A stretch of DNA of 64,000 bases from JBDOQU01 sp039839375 (GTDB taxonomy: Bacteria > Pseudomonadota > Alphaproteobacteria > DSM-16000 > Inquilinaceae). A program made the translations under genes and the position numbers. The stretch covers positions 62,001 through 126,000 of the forward strand of contig NZ_JBDOQU010000012.1 in NCBI RefSeq assembly GCF_039839375.1, in the 5' to 3' direction. Every line of letters starts with the position of its first letter. The stretch's first letter is position 1. A model generated the notes under the pieces. The model saw only the letters and a list, made by a program, of their open reading frames with translations. It made no database searches and was not told the origin of the DNA. Below are positions 29,409 through 38,012 of the stretch, one piece after another.

Positions 29409-29527
29409 GTCATGCTTGGCTTGATCAAGCATCCATACGCCGCCCGCCTTAAACATGGTCGGTGTTTCATCTTCGCCGGCGGCGCGGCGTCGACGGCCAA
29501 TGGATTCCGGATCAAGTCCGGAATGAC
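29409..29527. repeat. Dispersed inverted-arm repeat family R2, copy 2
   Basis: 119 bp, same length and design as copy 1: left arm GTCATGCTTGGCTTGATC, right arm GGATCAAGTCCGGAATGAC, with ATCCAT and ATGGAT next to the arms. The interior differs considerably from copy 1, so arms are conserved more than the centre. Confidence 0.8.
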
Positions 29528-29591
29528 CAATCAGGCGGGGGTCCGCCTCCCCTCATGATGAGCCTGTCGCCCCCCAGTTTACGTTAGGCGC

Positions 29592-29619
29592 AAAAAAACG
29601 CCGGGCACAGGGCCCGGCG
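29592..29619 (-). terminator. Rho-independent terminator on the minus strand
   Basis: Stem CGCCGGGC/GCCCGGCG (8 bp, 5-nt loop) followed, on the minus strand, by seven T. On the plus strand the T run would precede the hairpin, so it works leftward only. The sequence AGCCTCCCTGT lies 6 nt before the stem, just as at the nrdJ terminator. Confidence 0.85.
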
Positions 29620-29720
29620 AGTTGAACAGGGAGGCTTCACGTCTGGGAGACGTAGGACCCGATGAGAAACCGGGCCCTCAACCCCGAACCGAAGTTCGGA
29701 GGAAACGGACGTTGCTGCAA
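29592..29720 (-). ncRNA. Candidate small RNA ending in a strong terminator
   Basis: On the minus strand a short region contains the perfect small hairpin ACGTCT-CCC-AGACGT, then the single-stranded run AGCCTCCCTGT, then a GC-rich terminator. No protein of credible length is encoded, and the nearest upstream gene (LysR) ends over 200 nt away. The CCTCCC run could pair with Shine-Dalgarno sequences, as in known anti-SD small RNAs of alphaproteobacteria, but I cannot assign a family. The 5' end is a guess. It could instead be a trailing terminator of the LysR transcript. Confidence 0.35.
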
Positions 29721-29933
29721 TGCAGCGCGGTCATGAACAGTAAATAGTCATATGCCGTCTTTGTGCCATGCATAAAATCGTGACGCATCCATGCGCGCAC
29801 TGCATGGCTTTCGAGTTATGCGTTTTCTCACATCTTTATCAATGGCTTATGCCAATTTTGCCACGGCTTTAGACGGTGCCGTAAATGACGTGCGTCACAG
29901 TTTTCTAATATGCGTGCTTAAGGAAAATAAGCG

Positions 29934-30824
29934 TCAAAATTTACTTTCCGCCACCTTCTTGACCAGGAAGTCGCGGAAGACGGCGATGCGCTTGGAGTGG
30001 CGAAGCTCCTCGGCATAGACGAAATAGCACTCGGTCGAGGGGCCGGCGACGTCGGGAAGGACCTTCACGACGTTGAGGTTCTGGTCGACCATGAAGTCCG
30101 GCAGGGCGGCGAGGCCGAGGCCGCTGCGCACCGCCCGGTAGAGGGCGTACTGGTTGTTGACGCGCAGGACGATGTTGGGGTCGATCGGCGTCCGGCCGGC
30201 GATGTCCAGCAGCCAGTTCACATTCTCCACCGGCGCGCGGGAATCGGTGCCGTAGATGATCAGGTCGTGCTCCTTGAGGTCATCGACCGATTGCGGGATG
30301 CCCCGCCGCTTCAGATAATCGACGGAGCCGTAGATATGGAACCGCACCGTCATCAGGTGGCGCTGGATCAGGTCCGGCTGGCGCGGCGCGGTCATGCGAA
30401 TGGCGATGTCCGCCGCGCGCATGCCGAGGTCCAACTCGCTGTCGTCCAGCAGGAGCGTCAACGCCACTTCCGGATGAATCTGCAGGAATTCCCGCACCCG
30501 CGGAGTCAGCCAAGTGGAGCCGTAGGCGACCGTGGTCGTCACCTTCAGCGGGCCGCGCGCCATCTCCCGGCTTTCGGTGAGTTGGGCTTCGGTCATCGAC
30601 AGCTTGGAGAAGACGTCGCGGGCCGTCTTGAACAGGAGCTCCCCCTGCTCCGTCAGGATCAGGCCGCGCGCATGGCGGTGGAACAGCGGTACGTTGAGGC
30701 TTTCCTCAAGCGCGCTGATCTGCCGGCTGACCGCCGACTGGCTCAGATTCAGCTTGTCCCCCGCGTGGGTGAAGCTTCCCGCTTCGGCCACCGCATGGAA
30801 CACCCGCAGCTTGTCCCAGTCCAT
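29934..30824 (-). CDS. LysR-family transcriptional regulator
   Basis: DNA-binding regulator of 296 residues. The N-terminal winged helix-turn-helix is clear: FHAVAEAGSFTHAGDKLNLSQSAVSRQISALEE-type sequence over residues 9-41. The substrate-binding domain starts near residue 90 (GPLKVTTTVAYGSTWL). It is transcribed in the same direction as trxB, which ends 180 nt upstream of its start, and is not divergent from an obvious target. The inducer is not predictable. Members of this subgroup in alphaproteobacteria are often annotated only as LysR. Confidence 0.93.
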   Translation of the reverse strand: MDWDKLRVFHAVAEAGSFTHAGDKLNLSQSAVSRQISALEESLNVPLFHRHARGLILTEQGELLFKTARDVFSKLSMTEAQLTESREMARGPLKVTTTVAYGSTWLTPRVREFLQIHPEVALTLLLDDSELDLGMRAADIAIRMTAPRQPDLIQRHLMTVRFHIYGSVDYLKRRGIPQSVDDLKEHDLIIYGTDSRAPVENVNWLLDIAGRTPIDPNIVLRVNNQYALYRAVRSGLGLAALPDFMVDQNLNVVKVLPDVAGPSTECYFVYAEELRHSKRIAVFRDFLVKKVAESKF

Positions 30825-31004
30825 CCTTCCTCCCCGAAGGCCACCTCGCTAGGTCGGGCGGCCGAACCTCTCCCCAAGGCCCACCCCGCGCCGCCGTCGG
30901 GAGCTATCCCCACCCCCGGCGGACTTTCATCATAGCACGCGCGCCACAGTGTTGCGGTTCAGCCGCACCGGCGCAACCGCCGTGAGGCCGTAGCCCGCAT
31001 TTAG

Positions 31005-32009
31005 TCACTCCCCGGCAATGGCGACGGCCGGTTCGCGGCCCTCAAGCTGGGGCGTCGCGTCGAACTGCTCATGCTCAGCCAGGAATTTCTCGGCCTCCAG
31101 GGCGGCCATGCAGCCCATCCCGGCGGCGGTTACCGCCTGGCGGTAGATCTTGTCCTTCACGTCGCCGGCGGCGAAGATTCCCGGAATGTCCGTGGCGGTC
31201 GAATCGGGGGCGGTGACGATATAGCCTTCCTCGTCCATCGCGAGTTTGCCCTTGAAGACCGCCGTCGCCGGATCGTGCCCGATGGCGACGAAGAAGCCTT
31301 CCACCGGCAGGTCCCGGAGGGCGTTCGTCTTGACGTTCCGCAGGCGCAGGCCGGAAACCGCTTCCGGCTCGCCGCCGCCCAGCACCTCCTCCACCACGCT
31401 GTCCCAGATCATCTCGATCTTCGGGTGGCGGAACAGCCGGTCCTGCATGACCTTTTCCGCCCGCAGGCTGTCGCGGCGATGGATCAGCCAGACCTTCGTG
31501 GCGTGGTTGGTGAGGTAGAGCGCTTCCTCGACGGCCGTGTTGCCGCCGCCGACGATCGCTACCTCCTTGCCGCGGAAGAAGAAACCGTCGCAGGTGGCGC
31601 AGGCCGATACGCCCTTGCCCTGCAACCGCTGCTCGCTCTCCAACCCCAGCCAGCGGGCCTGGGCGCCGGTGGCGATGATGACGGAATCCGCGAGATAGAT
31701 GTCGCCGCCATCGCTGACGCAGCGAAAGGGCCGGCTGGCGAAGTCGACCTCCGTGATCAGGTCGAACCGCAGATCCGTCCCGCAATTGCGCGCCTGCTCG
31801 GCCATCTGCTCCATCAGCCACGGCCCCTGGATCGCCTCGGCGAACCCGGGATAGTTCTCGACATCGGTGGTGATGGTGAGCTGCCCGCCCGGCTGCATGC
31901 CCTGCACCATGATCGGCGCCAGATTGGCGCGCGCGGCGTAGATCGCGGCCGTGTAGCCGGCCGGCCCGGAGCCGATGATGAGAACCTTGGTGCGGATGGT
32001 CTGGGGCAT
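31005..32009 (-). CDS. trxB: Thioredoxin reductase (NADPH)
   Basis: Cytosolic flavoprotein that reduces thioredoxin with NADPH. It has 334 residues from ATG 32009 (MPQTIRTKVLIIGSGPAGYTA). FAD motif GSGPAGYTAAIYA, redox-active disulfide CATC (Cys137, Cys140) in SACATCDGFFFRG, NADPH fold VAIVGGGNTAVEEALYL, and the C-terminal GIFAAGDVKDKIYRQAVTAAG motif are all in place. No clear ribosome-binding site precedes the start, but the upstream in-frame extension (MRDAAQDTI) is not family-like. It is followed by the LysR gene on the same strand. Confidence 0.95.
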   Translation of the reverse strand: MPQTIRTKVLIIGSGPAGYTAAIYAARANLAPIMVQGMQPGGQLTITTDVENYPGFAEAIQGPWLMEQMAEQARNCGTDLRFDLITEVDFASRPFRCVSDGGDIYLADSVIIATGAQARWLGLESEQRLQGKGVSACATCDGFFFRGKEVAIVGGGNTAVEEALYLTNHATKVWLIHRRDSLRAEKVMQDRLFRHPKIEMIWDSVVEEVLGGGEPEAVSGLRLRNVKTNALRDLPVEGFFVAIGHDPATAVFKGKLAMDEEGYIVTAPDSTATDIPGIFAAGDVKDKIYRQAVTAAGMGCMAALEAEKFLAEHEQFDATPQLEGREPAVAIAGE

Positions 32010-32117
32010 GGAAACGGCTTTCGCGGGGATGGTGTCTTGAGCGGCGTCTCTCAAAGATAGGCGAGCCTGCTCCCCGCCTCAAGATATAGGGGCGCGGACC
32101 CGGAGGGTCCGGCCGAT

Positions 32118-34046
32118 CTAGAATCCGAACATATGGTCCAGGCTGAACGATACGTCGCCGTTCATCAGCCCGTGATAGCCGAACAGCCGGCAGGTCGTGT
32201 CGCGCACGATGACGTAGGCATGGTCGCCGGCGCGGGCCAGTTCGTCCTTCTCGAACGTCTCGCTGACCTTGAAGAAGTGCGATCCGCTGCACGGGATGGC
32301 GACCGCGCGGGACGCGATCTCCGTCCCCTCGCGGTCGTGGAGGATCAGATGGGTGTCGGAGGTCGCATGCCAGGGCGTGGAGGCGGCGTAGATCAGATGG
32401 CAGATCGTGTCGTGCCCGTTGACGCCCAGCCGCAGGAAGAGGCGCGTCGTCAGCCCCGGGGGCCGGCCGGCATAGCTTTGCGGCTCGTTCTTGTAGACGA
32501 GCGCCGTGTTGAAGATATGCGCGCCGAAGCTGGTCTCCGCCGCATGGCCGGACTTCATGTCCTCATAGCGGAACAGGCCGTGGAGCCAGCCATCGGCCTC
32601 GCCGCCCTCGGCGAAATCGTAGATCAGCTCCATATGGCCGAACCCGGACGGCAGCGCCGCGCCCACGTCTTCCAGCAGCTCCGCCGCGTCGAAGGCGACG
32701 GATTGGGCGCGGTCCAGCTTGCCCAGCGGCCGGTGGAGCATTTCCCGTCCGCCCGCGTCGTAGACGATCGCCGCCAGCGGCAAATTGGCCTGGGCCGTCG
32801 ACATCGGCGTCGGCAGCGCGATCGACCGGAAGCGATCGGCCGGCAGGATCGGGGCCGGCAGCAGGAAGCCCTTGCCCATCAGATTGCCGATCTCCGCGAT
32901 CGACGGGTCGGGCTTCAGGTCGATGCGCTCCACATTGACATGGGCCATGCGCCGACGGCCGGCCGTCCCGTTGGGCGCGGTCACGACCTCATAGCGCGGG
33001 CGGACGAAATGCTTGCCGGCCTGGATCTCGATCTGCTGCGGCCAGCGCGCGTCGGGCAGCAGGTCGGCCGCGCTCAGCGCGTAGGTGCCGAAGGGCGGGA
33101 TCTCGCGGTCGAGCCAGCTTATCTCCGGCGACCCCATCAGATTGAGGCCGACGCCGCCGCGCGGGATGGGGCAGGGATGGCTGTTCTGGACCCAGAGGAT
33201 GACCTGCTCGCCCTCCTTGGGCGCGGGCAGGCCGGCATAGAGATCGGCCGGCCAGGCGTTGGCGTCGTGCGTGCAGGACAAGACGTCGTCGCTGTCGCCA
33301 TAGGTGTCCAGCGCGTATTTGACGATGTCGTGCCCGGCCGCGCCGATGATGTGGACGAACATCTGCCCCGTCACCGGCCGGTCCAGCCCCAGCTTTGCCG
33401 CGATCTCCGCGCTGTCGAAGACGACCGTGCCGGCGGGGCCGGGAAGCTCTTCCGTCCAGGTCCCGACCACGGAGCCGGCCTCGTCGAACAGGCACAGCCA
33501 GGCCTTCGGGTCCTTCGCGCCGTACATGCTCCAGTAATTCGCGGTGACGACCCGGCTATGATGGCCGTCGCCATCGCGGAAGAAGGCGAAGTTGGTCGCG
33601 AAATTGAGCGGCACCAGATAGGCGCGCCGGTTCGTCAGCATCTCGTCCGGCAGGCGCATGGCGTCCAGCGTCACGACCTCCGTCCCCTCCGGGATCAGAT
33701 GACGGATCTGGGCCGTCAGCCGGTCGGCGTCGAAGGCGACGACGAAGATCGTGCGCGCGCCGCTTCCGGACAGTTCGGTGACCGGCCGCGCCTTCAGCCC
33801 CAGCCGCTCGCTGCCGATCTTCTCGATATCCTGGACGAACACACCCGCCGGCCTGAAACCGCTGAGGTCGAAGAAGGCGGCGAAGCCCTCCAGCATGTCG
33901 TTGGGATCATATACCGCGACCGAGCCGTCCTCGCTGAGGCGGCGGGCCAGCGCCCGGCCGGCCTCGGCGGCCAATGGGTGTCCCAGCGCCTTGAAATAGG
34001 TGCTGCCGCCCGTGACGTTGCTGAAGGTCTGGATGTTGAGAGCCAT
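32118..34046 (-). CDS. Unknown 642-residue protein in an ELM1/2OG-oxygenase operon
   Basis: No family recognised. Residues 1-130 have alternating strands and helices with GSVAVYDPNDMLEGFAAFFDL and GARTIFVVAFDADRLTAQI, reminiscent of a small Rossmann-like domain. The remainder is rich in predicted strands, apparently two related beta modules (around GTVVFDSAEIAAKLGL and SVAFDAAELLEDVGA, each following a short acidic turn). There is no signal peptide or membrane segment, so it is probably cytoplasmic. The gene follows the 2OG-oxygenase after 46 nt and the ELM1 gene precedes that, making a likely three-gene operon. Both an enzyme and a binding protein remain possible. Confidence 0.8.
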   Translation of the reverse strand: MALNIQTFSNVTGGSTYFKALGHPLAAEAGRALARRLSEDGSVAVYDPNDMLEGFAAFFDLSGFRPAGVFVQDIEKIGSERLGLKARPVTELSGSGARTIFVVAFDADRLTAQIRHLIPEGTEVVTLDAMRLPDEMLTNRRAYLVPLNFATNFAFFRDGDGHHSRVVTANYWSMYGAKDPKAWLCLFDEAGSVVGTWTEELPGPAGTVVFDSAEIAAKLGLDRPVTGQMFVHIIGAAGHDIVKYALDTYGDSDDVLSCTHDANAWPADLYAGLPAPKEGEQVILWVQNSHPCPIPRGGVGLNLMGSPEISWLDREIPPFGTYALSAADLLPDARWPQQIEIQAGKHFVRPRYEVVTAPNGTAGRRRMAHVNVERIDLKPDPSIAEIGNLMGKGFLLPAPILPADRFRSIALPTPMSTAQANLPLAAIVYDAGGREMLHRPLGKLDRAQSVAFDAAELLEDVGAALPSGFGHMELIYDFAEGGEADGWLHGLFRYEDMKSGHAAETSFGAHIFNTALVYKNEPQSYAGRPPGLTTRLFLRLGVNGHDTICHLIYAASTPWHATSDTHLILHDREGTEIASRAVAIPCSGSHFFKVSETFEKDELARAGDHAYVIVRDTTCRLFGYHGLMNGDVSFSLDHMFGF

Positions 34047-34092
34047 TGGCGGAACCGATCGTCTTTGGGCGGGAAGCGGCGGAAGGAAGGCG

Positions 34093-34716
34093 TCAGCCGA
34101 AGGGGTTCAGCTTCTTCAATTTGGCGGAGAGGCGATGGCGCGCCTGCTCGCGGCGCACGACCTCGTCATCCGTCACCCAGTTGAGTTGGATGGCCCGCCG
34201 GCGTCCTTCGTAGGAGCCGTGGCCGTGCCATGCATTGGGCGCGTTGCGGAAGGCCAGCAGCGTTCCTTCCTCCGGCGGCACCTCGGCGACCATGTCGTCC
34301 AGATTGTCGGGGGACCGCAGCAGCCGCAGCCGGCCGGAATCGCTCTCCCACTCGCCGTTGAGATAGATCAGGACGGTGATCAGCTTGGTGGTGCTGTCGG
34401 TATGGATCTGCCCGTCCTTCGCCCGGCACATCCCGCGGACGGTGACCATGGTCGGCCGGCCGGTCAGGTCCATGTCGAACTTCTCGGCGAAGGCGGCCGT
34501 CATTTCCGGCCCCTGGATCTCGTCCATCAGCCCCTTGAAGGCCGGGCCGAACTTCAGTTCTGAGGACGGGAAGCTGCCGGGCTTCGCGATCTCGGGGAAA
34601 TCGCGGTGGATCGCCTCGCGGGCTTCGCCGCGCACGAACTGGGGCACGATCACATAATCGAACGGATCGCGGGAGAGGGGGGTGGCGCGGAACGCGTCCA
34701 GATCGATGGCGGTCAT
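34093..34716 (-). CDS. 2-oxoglutarate/Fe(II)-dependent oxygenase
   Basis: Soluble non-haem iron dioxygenase of the prolyl-hydroxylase-like 2OG fold, 207 residues. The iron triad is visible: QIHTDS supplies His-x-Asp, WHGHGSYEGRRRAIQLNW supplies the distal His and the 2-oxoglutarate-binding arginine. LITVLIYLNGEWESDSGRLRLL is the usual core strand following the first iron ligands. Start ATG 34716 has GGAAGGA 6 nt upstream. Substrate unknown; its tight position between the ELM1 gene and the unknown 642-residue gene suggests it acts on a product or protein made there. Confidence 0.85.
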   Translation of the reverse strand: MTAIDLDAFRATPLSRDPFDYVIVPQFVRGEAREAIHRDFPEIAKPGSFPSSELKFGPAFKGLMDEIQGPEMTAAFAEKFDMDLTGRPTMVTVRGMCRAKDGQIHTDSTTKLITVLIYLNGEWESDSGRLRLLRSPDNLDDMVAEVPPEEGTLLAFRNAPNAWHGHGSYEGRRRAIQLNWVTDDEVVRREQARHRLSAKLKKLNPFG

Positions 34717-34776
34717 GAATAATCCTTCCACGCGAAAAAATGAGTACGCGGGGCAGTTTTGCAAGGCTTTGCCGAT

Positions 34777-35784
34777 TTACGCCCTTTCGCGCCTTCCGTC
34801 CAACCCCTCCGCACCCTTTCGGACGGCGATGCGGCGCAGGATTTCCGCCGCCGCCATGGCGGTGTCGTCCAGCGGCTCATAGCTCCACTCTTCCAGCGGC
34901 CCGACGAAGGGCCGGGTGTAGCCCCGCTGCCGCATATTCTCGTGGAAGGCGCGGAACTTGTCCGATCCGCCCGCCATCTCGAAGACATGGATCGGCTTTC
35001 CCGTCATCGCCGCCTCGGACACCATGTTGACGCTGTCGGCGGTGACGATCACGGCGTCGGCCAGGGCCAGATAGCCGAAATAGGGGTTCTCCCCCGTTCC
35101 ATCCCAGATTTCCGCCGGCAACCCCGCCAGGCGGTCGCGCAGGATGCGTTCGTTCTCTGCCCCGGTGCGGCGGCTGGTCGTGACCATCAGGCCGATCCCG
35201 CTCCGCGCCAGCGCCGCCAGCCGGTCGGCCAGCGCCGCCATGTCGGAGGCGTCGAACCGGAAGACTGCGTTGGGGCCGCCGATCAGCACCGCCGCGCGCG
35301 GCCGGGGCAGATGGTCCAGTCTCGGCCCGAACCGCTCCGCCGCCTCGGCAAGTTGCGCCCTTGTGACGCGGTTGGGCGCGCCCGTGGTGACGATGACGTT
35401 GGTCGCCTTCTCCCATTCCGGCCGCCAGTCGTGCCGGGGGGCGACCACCAGGTCGAAGTGGCCGGGGTCGATCACCGGGTCCTGGACATAGACCGTGAAG
35501 ACGGCGCCGCCGGATTTCCGCCTGACCCGCAATGCCGGGACGACGGACTGGCGGCCGCAGGCGACGACGATGTCCGGCCATGGCGGCTCGATCGGGTCGC
35601 TCTCCGGCGCCATCGCCAGCAGGCCGCCCAGCCGCAGCCAGGGGCTCAACTGCCGCCAGGGCGTGCGCAGGGCGACGCGCTTGTCGATAACGGTCCGGGC
35701 GACGGATTCGGCCAAGGCCAGGCACTGGTTGATCATGCCTTGCTTGCCGTCGGTGAGAATCCAGCAGGTGGGGATTGAAGTCAT
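34777..35784 (-). CDS. ELM1-family protein (mitochondrial-fission ELM1-like, glycosyltransferase-like fold)
   Basis: 335 residues, matching the family named after the plant mitochondrial fission factor ELM1. The opening CWILTDGKQGMINQCLALAE is the hallmark, followed by LIGGPNAVFRF, TTSRRTGAENERI, the DAVIVTADSVNMVSEAAMTGKPIHVF-type motif (spread over residues 245-270) and HVFEMAGG. The later motifs resemble those of GT-B glycosyltransferases, and in bacteria the family is suspected to act on envelope sugars, though this is not established. First gene of the probable ELM1-oxygenase-unknown operon, divergent from an Lrp regulator 170 nt away. Confidence 0.85.
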   Translation of the reverse strand: MTSIPTCWILTDGKQGMINQCLALAESVARTVIDKRVALRTPWRQLSPWLRLGGLLAMAPESDPIEPPWPDIVVACGRQSVVPALRVRRKSGGAVFTVYVQDPVIDPGHFDLVVAPRHDWRPEWEKATNVIVTTGAPNRVTRAQLAEAAERFGPRLDHLPRPRAAVLIGGPNAVFRFDASDMAALADRLAALARSGIGLMVTTSRRTGAENERILRDRLAGLPAEIWDGTGENPYFGYLALADAVIVTADSVNMVSEAAMTGKPIHVFEMAGGSDKFRAFHENMRQRGYTRPFVGPLEEWSYEPLDDTAMAAAEILRRIAVRKGAEGLDGRRERA

Positions 35785-35954
35785 GAACGGACGGTGATTT
35801 ATGTGCGCCGCACTATGATCCTGGGTATTGGCGGGCGCAACCGCTCAACCAATATGGATCGGCAATATCTATAGGGGCGTTAAGACTTGCGTCCGCGCCG
35901 CGTTTGCGTAATATCCTTTCACAAAACTGGCACCTTACTTTCATGAGACAACCC

Positions 35955-36467
35955 ATGCGTCGTGTTAAGCTGGATCGCATCGACCGCCGAATCCTGCGCG
36001 ATCTCCAGGATGACGGCCGGATGACGAATGTGGAGCTGGCGCGGCGCGCCGGCATTTCCGCCCCTCCCTGCCTGCGGCGCGTCCGCGCGCTGGAGGAGGC
36101 GGGCTTCATCCGCGGCTACCATGCCGACATCCATGCCGAATCCCTTGGCTTCGGCGTCACCGTGTTCGCCCAGGTGGGTCTTTCCAGCCAGGCGGAGAGC
36201 GACCTGCGGCAGTTCGAATCGCTGGTCGCGACCTGGCCGCTGGTCCGCGAATGCCACATGCTGGCGGGCGAGACGGACTTCCTGCTGAAGGTGGTGGCGG
36301 AGGATTGGGACAGCTATCAGCGCTTCCTGACCACCCAGCTCACCGCCGCGCCGAACGTCAGCCACGTCAAATCCGCACTCGCCATCCGCACCGGCAAGGC
36401 CCTCCCCGGCGTCCCCATCGACGTCGAGGGCGGCCATGACGATCATGAGGAGGAGGGGGAGGAATAA
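35955..36467 (+). CDS. Lrp/AsnC-family transcriptional regulator
   Basis: DNA-binding regulator of about 170 residues. The N-terminal helix-turn-helix has LDRIDRRILRDLQDDGRMTN and ARRAGISAPPCLRRVRALEEAG; the C-terminal RAM ligand domain has VRECHMLAGETDFLLKVVAEDW. ATG 35955 (MRRVKLDR) is chosen on family fit; ATG 35943 is equally possible. The C-terminus is unusually acidic (HDDHEEEGEE). It is divergent from the ELM1 operon, with an inverted TATTGG/CCAATA pair (35826 and 35849) between them that might be an operator. The ligand is probably an amino acid. Confidence 0.9.
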   Translation: MRRVKLDRIDRRILRDLQDDGRMTNVELARRAGISAPPCLRRVRALEEAGFIRGYHADIHAESLGFGVTVFAQVGLSSQAESDLRQFESLVATWPLVRECHMLAGETDFLLKVVAEDWDSYQRFLTTQLTAAPNVSHVKSALAIRTGKALPGVPIDVEGGHDDHEEEGEE

Positions 36468-36474
36468 GGGTACA

Positions 36475-36574
36475 CCCCCTCACCCAACCCTCTCCCACAA
36501 GGGGAGAGGGCTACCAACTTACCCTCTCCCCTTGTGGGAGAGGGAGGGACCCGCGAAGCGGGAGGGTGAGGGGG
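36475..36574. repeat. Dispersed palindromic repeat family R1, copy B
   Basis: Full copy between two convergent genes. It begins 7 nt after the Lrp stop and ends directly at the GFA-protein stop codon. The two inner arms (CCCTCTCCCACAAGGGGAGAGGG and its reverse complement, a 23-bp perfect inverted repeat separated by the ten bases CTACCAACTT) could form a long hairpin and serve as a two-way terminator. Confidence 0.9.
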
Positions 36575-36922
36575 TTAATGGCTCCTCCCATCCACCTGAA
36601 CGATCTCTACGGCCGACCGGTCGAAATCTTCCAGGCAGCGGGCATTGATCGCCGCGACCTCGTTGCCGGACGGGTCCGTGCCGAAGGCGAAGGGCGCGCA
36701 GCCGCAGGTGGGGCAGAACTGGTGCGTGATGACGTGCTTGTTGAACTGGTAGCTGGTCAGGCCGGGCGAGGGCGTCGTGATGCGCAACGCGTCGCGTGGG
36801 CCGAACCAGAGGAGGAAACCCTTTCGGCTGCAATGGGAGCAGTTGCATTCCATCAGCCGGTCGATCTCGCCCTCGACCTCGAACGCCACGCGTCCGCAAT
36901 GACAGCTCCCACGATGCGCCAT
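36575..36922 (-). CDS. GFA-family zinc-binding protein
   Basis: Member of the glutathione-dependent formaldehyde-activating enzyme-like family (Mss4 fold), 115 residues. The zinc cysteines are all visible: GSCHCGRVAF, CNCSHCSRKGF and FCPTCGCAPFAF. The general family is structurally well known, but only a few members have shown activity towards formaldehyde-glutathione; no specific substrate can be given. The stop codon abuts repeat R1 copy B. It stands as a single gene. Confidence 0.9.
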   Translation of the reverse strand: MAHRGSCHCGRVAFEVEGEIDRLMECNCSHCSRKGFLLWFGPRDALRITTPSPGLTSYQFNKHVITHQFCPTCGCAPFAFGTDPSGNEVAAINARCLEDFDRSAVEIVQVDGRSH

Positions 36923-37085
36923 GAAGTCCTCCCCGAAAGATCAAGCATCAATTCTGAGCAAAATTTGAAATAATTCAACGCTCTTCACCTTCGACTCTAG
37001 AAGAACTCTCGCCCGGCGGCAAACAACAGCGTCATTCTTCCGTCAGGACGGACGACGCCGGGGGAGGGGAGGCGCCGGGGAGGCT

Positions 37086-37814
37086 ATGGTCTGGCTGATC
37101 AACATCATCGTCGGCGGGTTCGGCGGGTGCCTGCCGACCCTGTCACGAACGGCGGCCACCTTCGCCGCCGCGCCGGAGACGCCCATTCCGGGCGTCGGCT
37201 ATCTGTTCGGGCTGCTGCTCTTCTTCCTGGTCGGCATGGGCATCTCCTTCGCGCTGAACCACAAGCGGGACGCCCGCCAGGCGCTGCTGCTGGGGATCGC
37301 CGCGCCGGGCATCATCACCAACATCGTGATGGGCGTGAACGACACCGGCTCCCTTTCCGCCGAGGCCTTCTCGACCCTGGCCGGGCAGGCCTACGCCCAG
37401 CCCGCCGAGCAGGGCAGGGTGATGCTCTACCAGCCGCCGGACGCCGTCTGGATGACCATCGACTCCAGGCTGGACAATCACGGCTATACCGGCTGGACCG
37501 GGCTCCACGACCAGCGGATATCGGTCTTCGCCATGGTCGACGGGGAGGAGTATCTGGTCGGCTACGCCCAGACGGAAGGCCCGACGGAGATCCTGATCCC
37601 CGACGCCGCGACCGCGCTGGTCTTCCGCACCGATGGAGACGTGACGACGGAGGTGCCGCTGTCGCCCCACGGGCCCGCCCGCTCCCTGATGCCGCCCCGG
37701 CTGGTGCTGCAATCGACCGTCAGCCCGGCCGGCGGCGATTTCGCCTGGGCGCTGGGGGCGAAGCGGCAGGGCCGCATCTCCGCGATGAGCGCGGGTTTCG
37801 CCGATCCGCAATAG
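37086..37814 (+). CDS. Unknown membrane protein with a periplasmic-like C-terminal domain
   Basis: 242 residues, not recognised. Three hydrophobic segments lie in the first 90 residues (LINIIVGGFGGCL, YLFGLLLFFLVGMGISF, ALLLGIAAPGIITNIV), followed by a soluble, strand-rich part with no motif I know (GYTGWTGLHDQRISVF, LVFRTDGDVTTEV). GGGGAGG sits very close to the ATG. Its neighbours (GFA protein, clpS) do not suggest a role. The reading frame has normal codon use for the region and is longer than expected by chance, so I believe it is real. Confidence 0.65.
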   Translation: MVWLINIIVGGFGGCLPTLSRTAATFAAAPETPIPGVGYLFGLLLFFLVGMGISFALNHKRDARQALLLGIAAPGIITNIVMGVNDTGSLSAEAFSTLAGQAYAQPAEQGRVMLYQPPDAVWMTIDSRLDNHGYTGWTGLHDQRISVFAMVDGEEYLVGYAQTEGPTEILIPDAATALVFRTDGDVTTEVPLSPHGPARSLMPPRLVLQSTVSPAGGDFAWALGAKRQGRISAMSAGFADPQ

Positions 37815-38012
37815 CGACCGGGGCGGCCGGATATCCTTGAATCACCTCGCTTCCCGATCCATCTGGGTCGGGAAGACGATGGCTCGTGGCCCATCGCTTC
37901 CGCCATGGGGGCTTCCTTCCTGCCCCGGCGATCCAATATCATCCTTTAAGACAGACACACCACCGGATGGGCGGGTAAGATTGGTTTTCAGGCACGGGCT
38001 TGGCGTTCACGC

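Larger units (their letters stand above)
29150..29933. other. Gene-poor 784-bp stretch between PAS_5 and LysR genes
   Basis: It holds repeat R2 copy 2 (29409-29527) and a minus-strand terminator with a candidate small RNA (29592-29720). The part nearest the LysR gene (29720-29933) is noticeably more AT-rich than its surroundings, without a supported reading frame. Short open frames there lack ribosome-binding sites and recognisable content. Confidence 0.6.
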
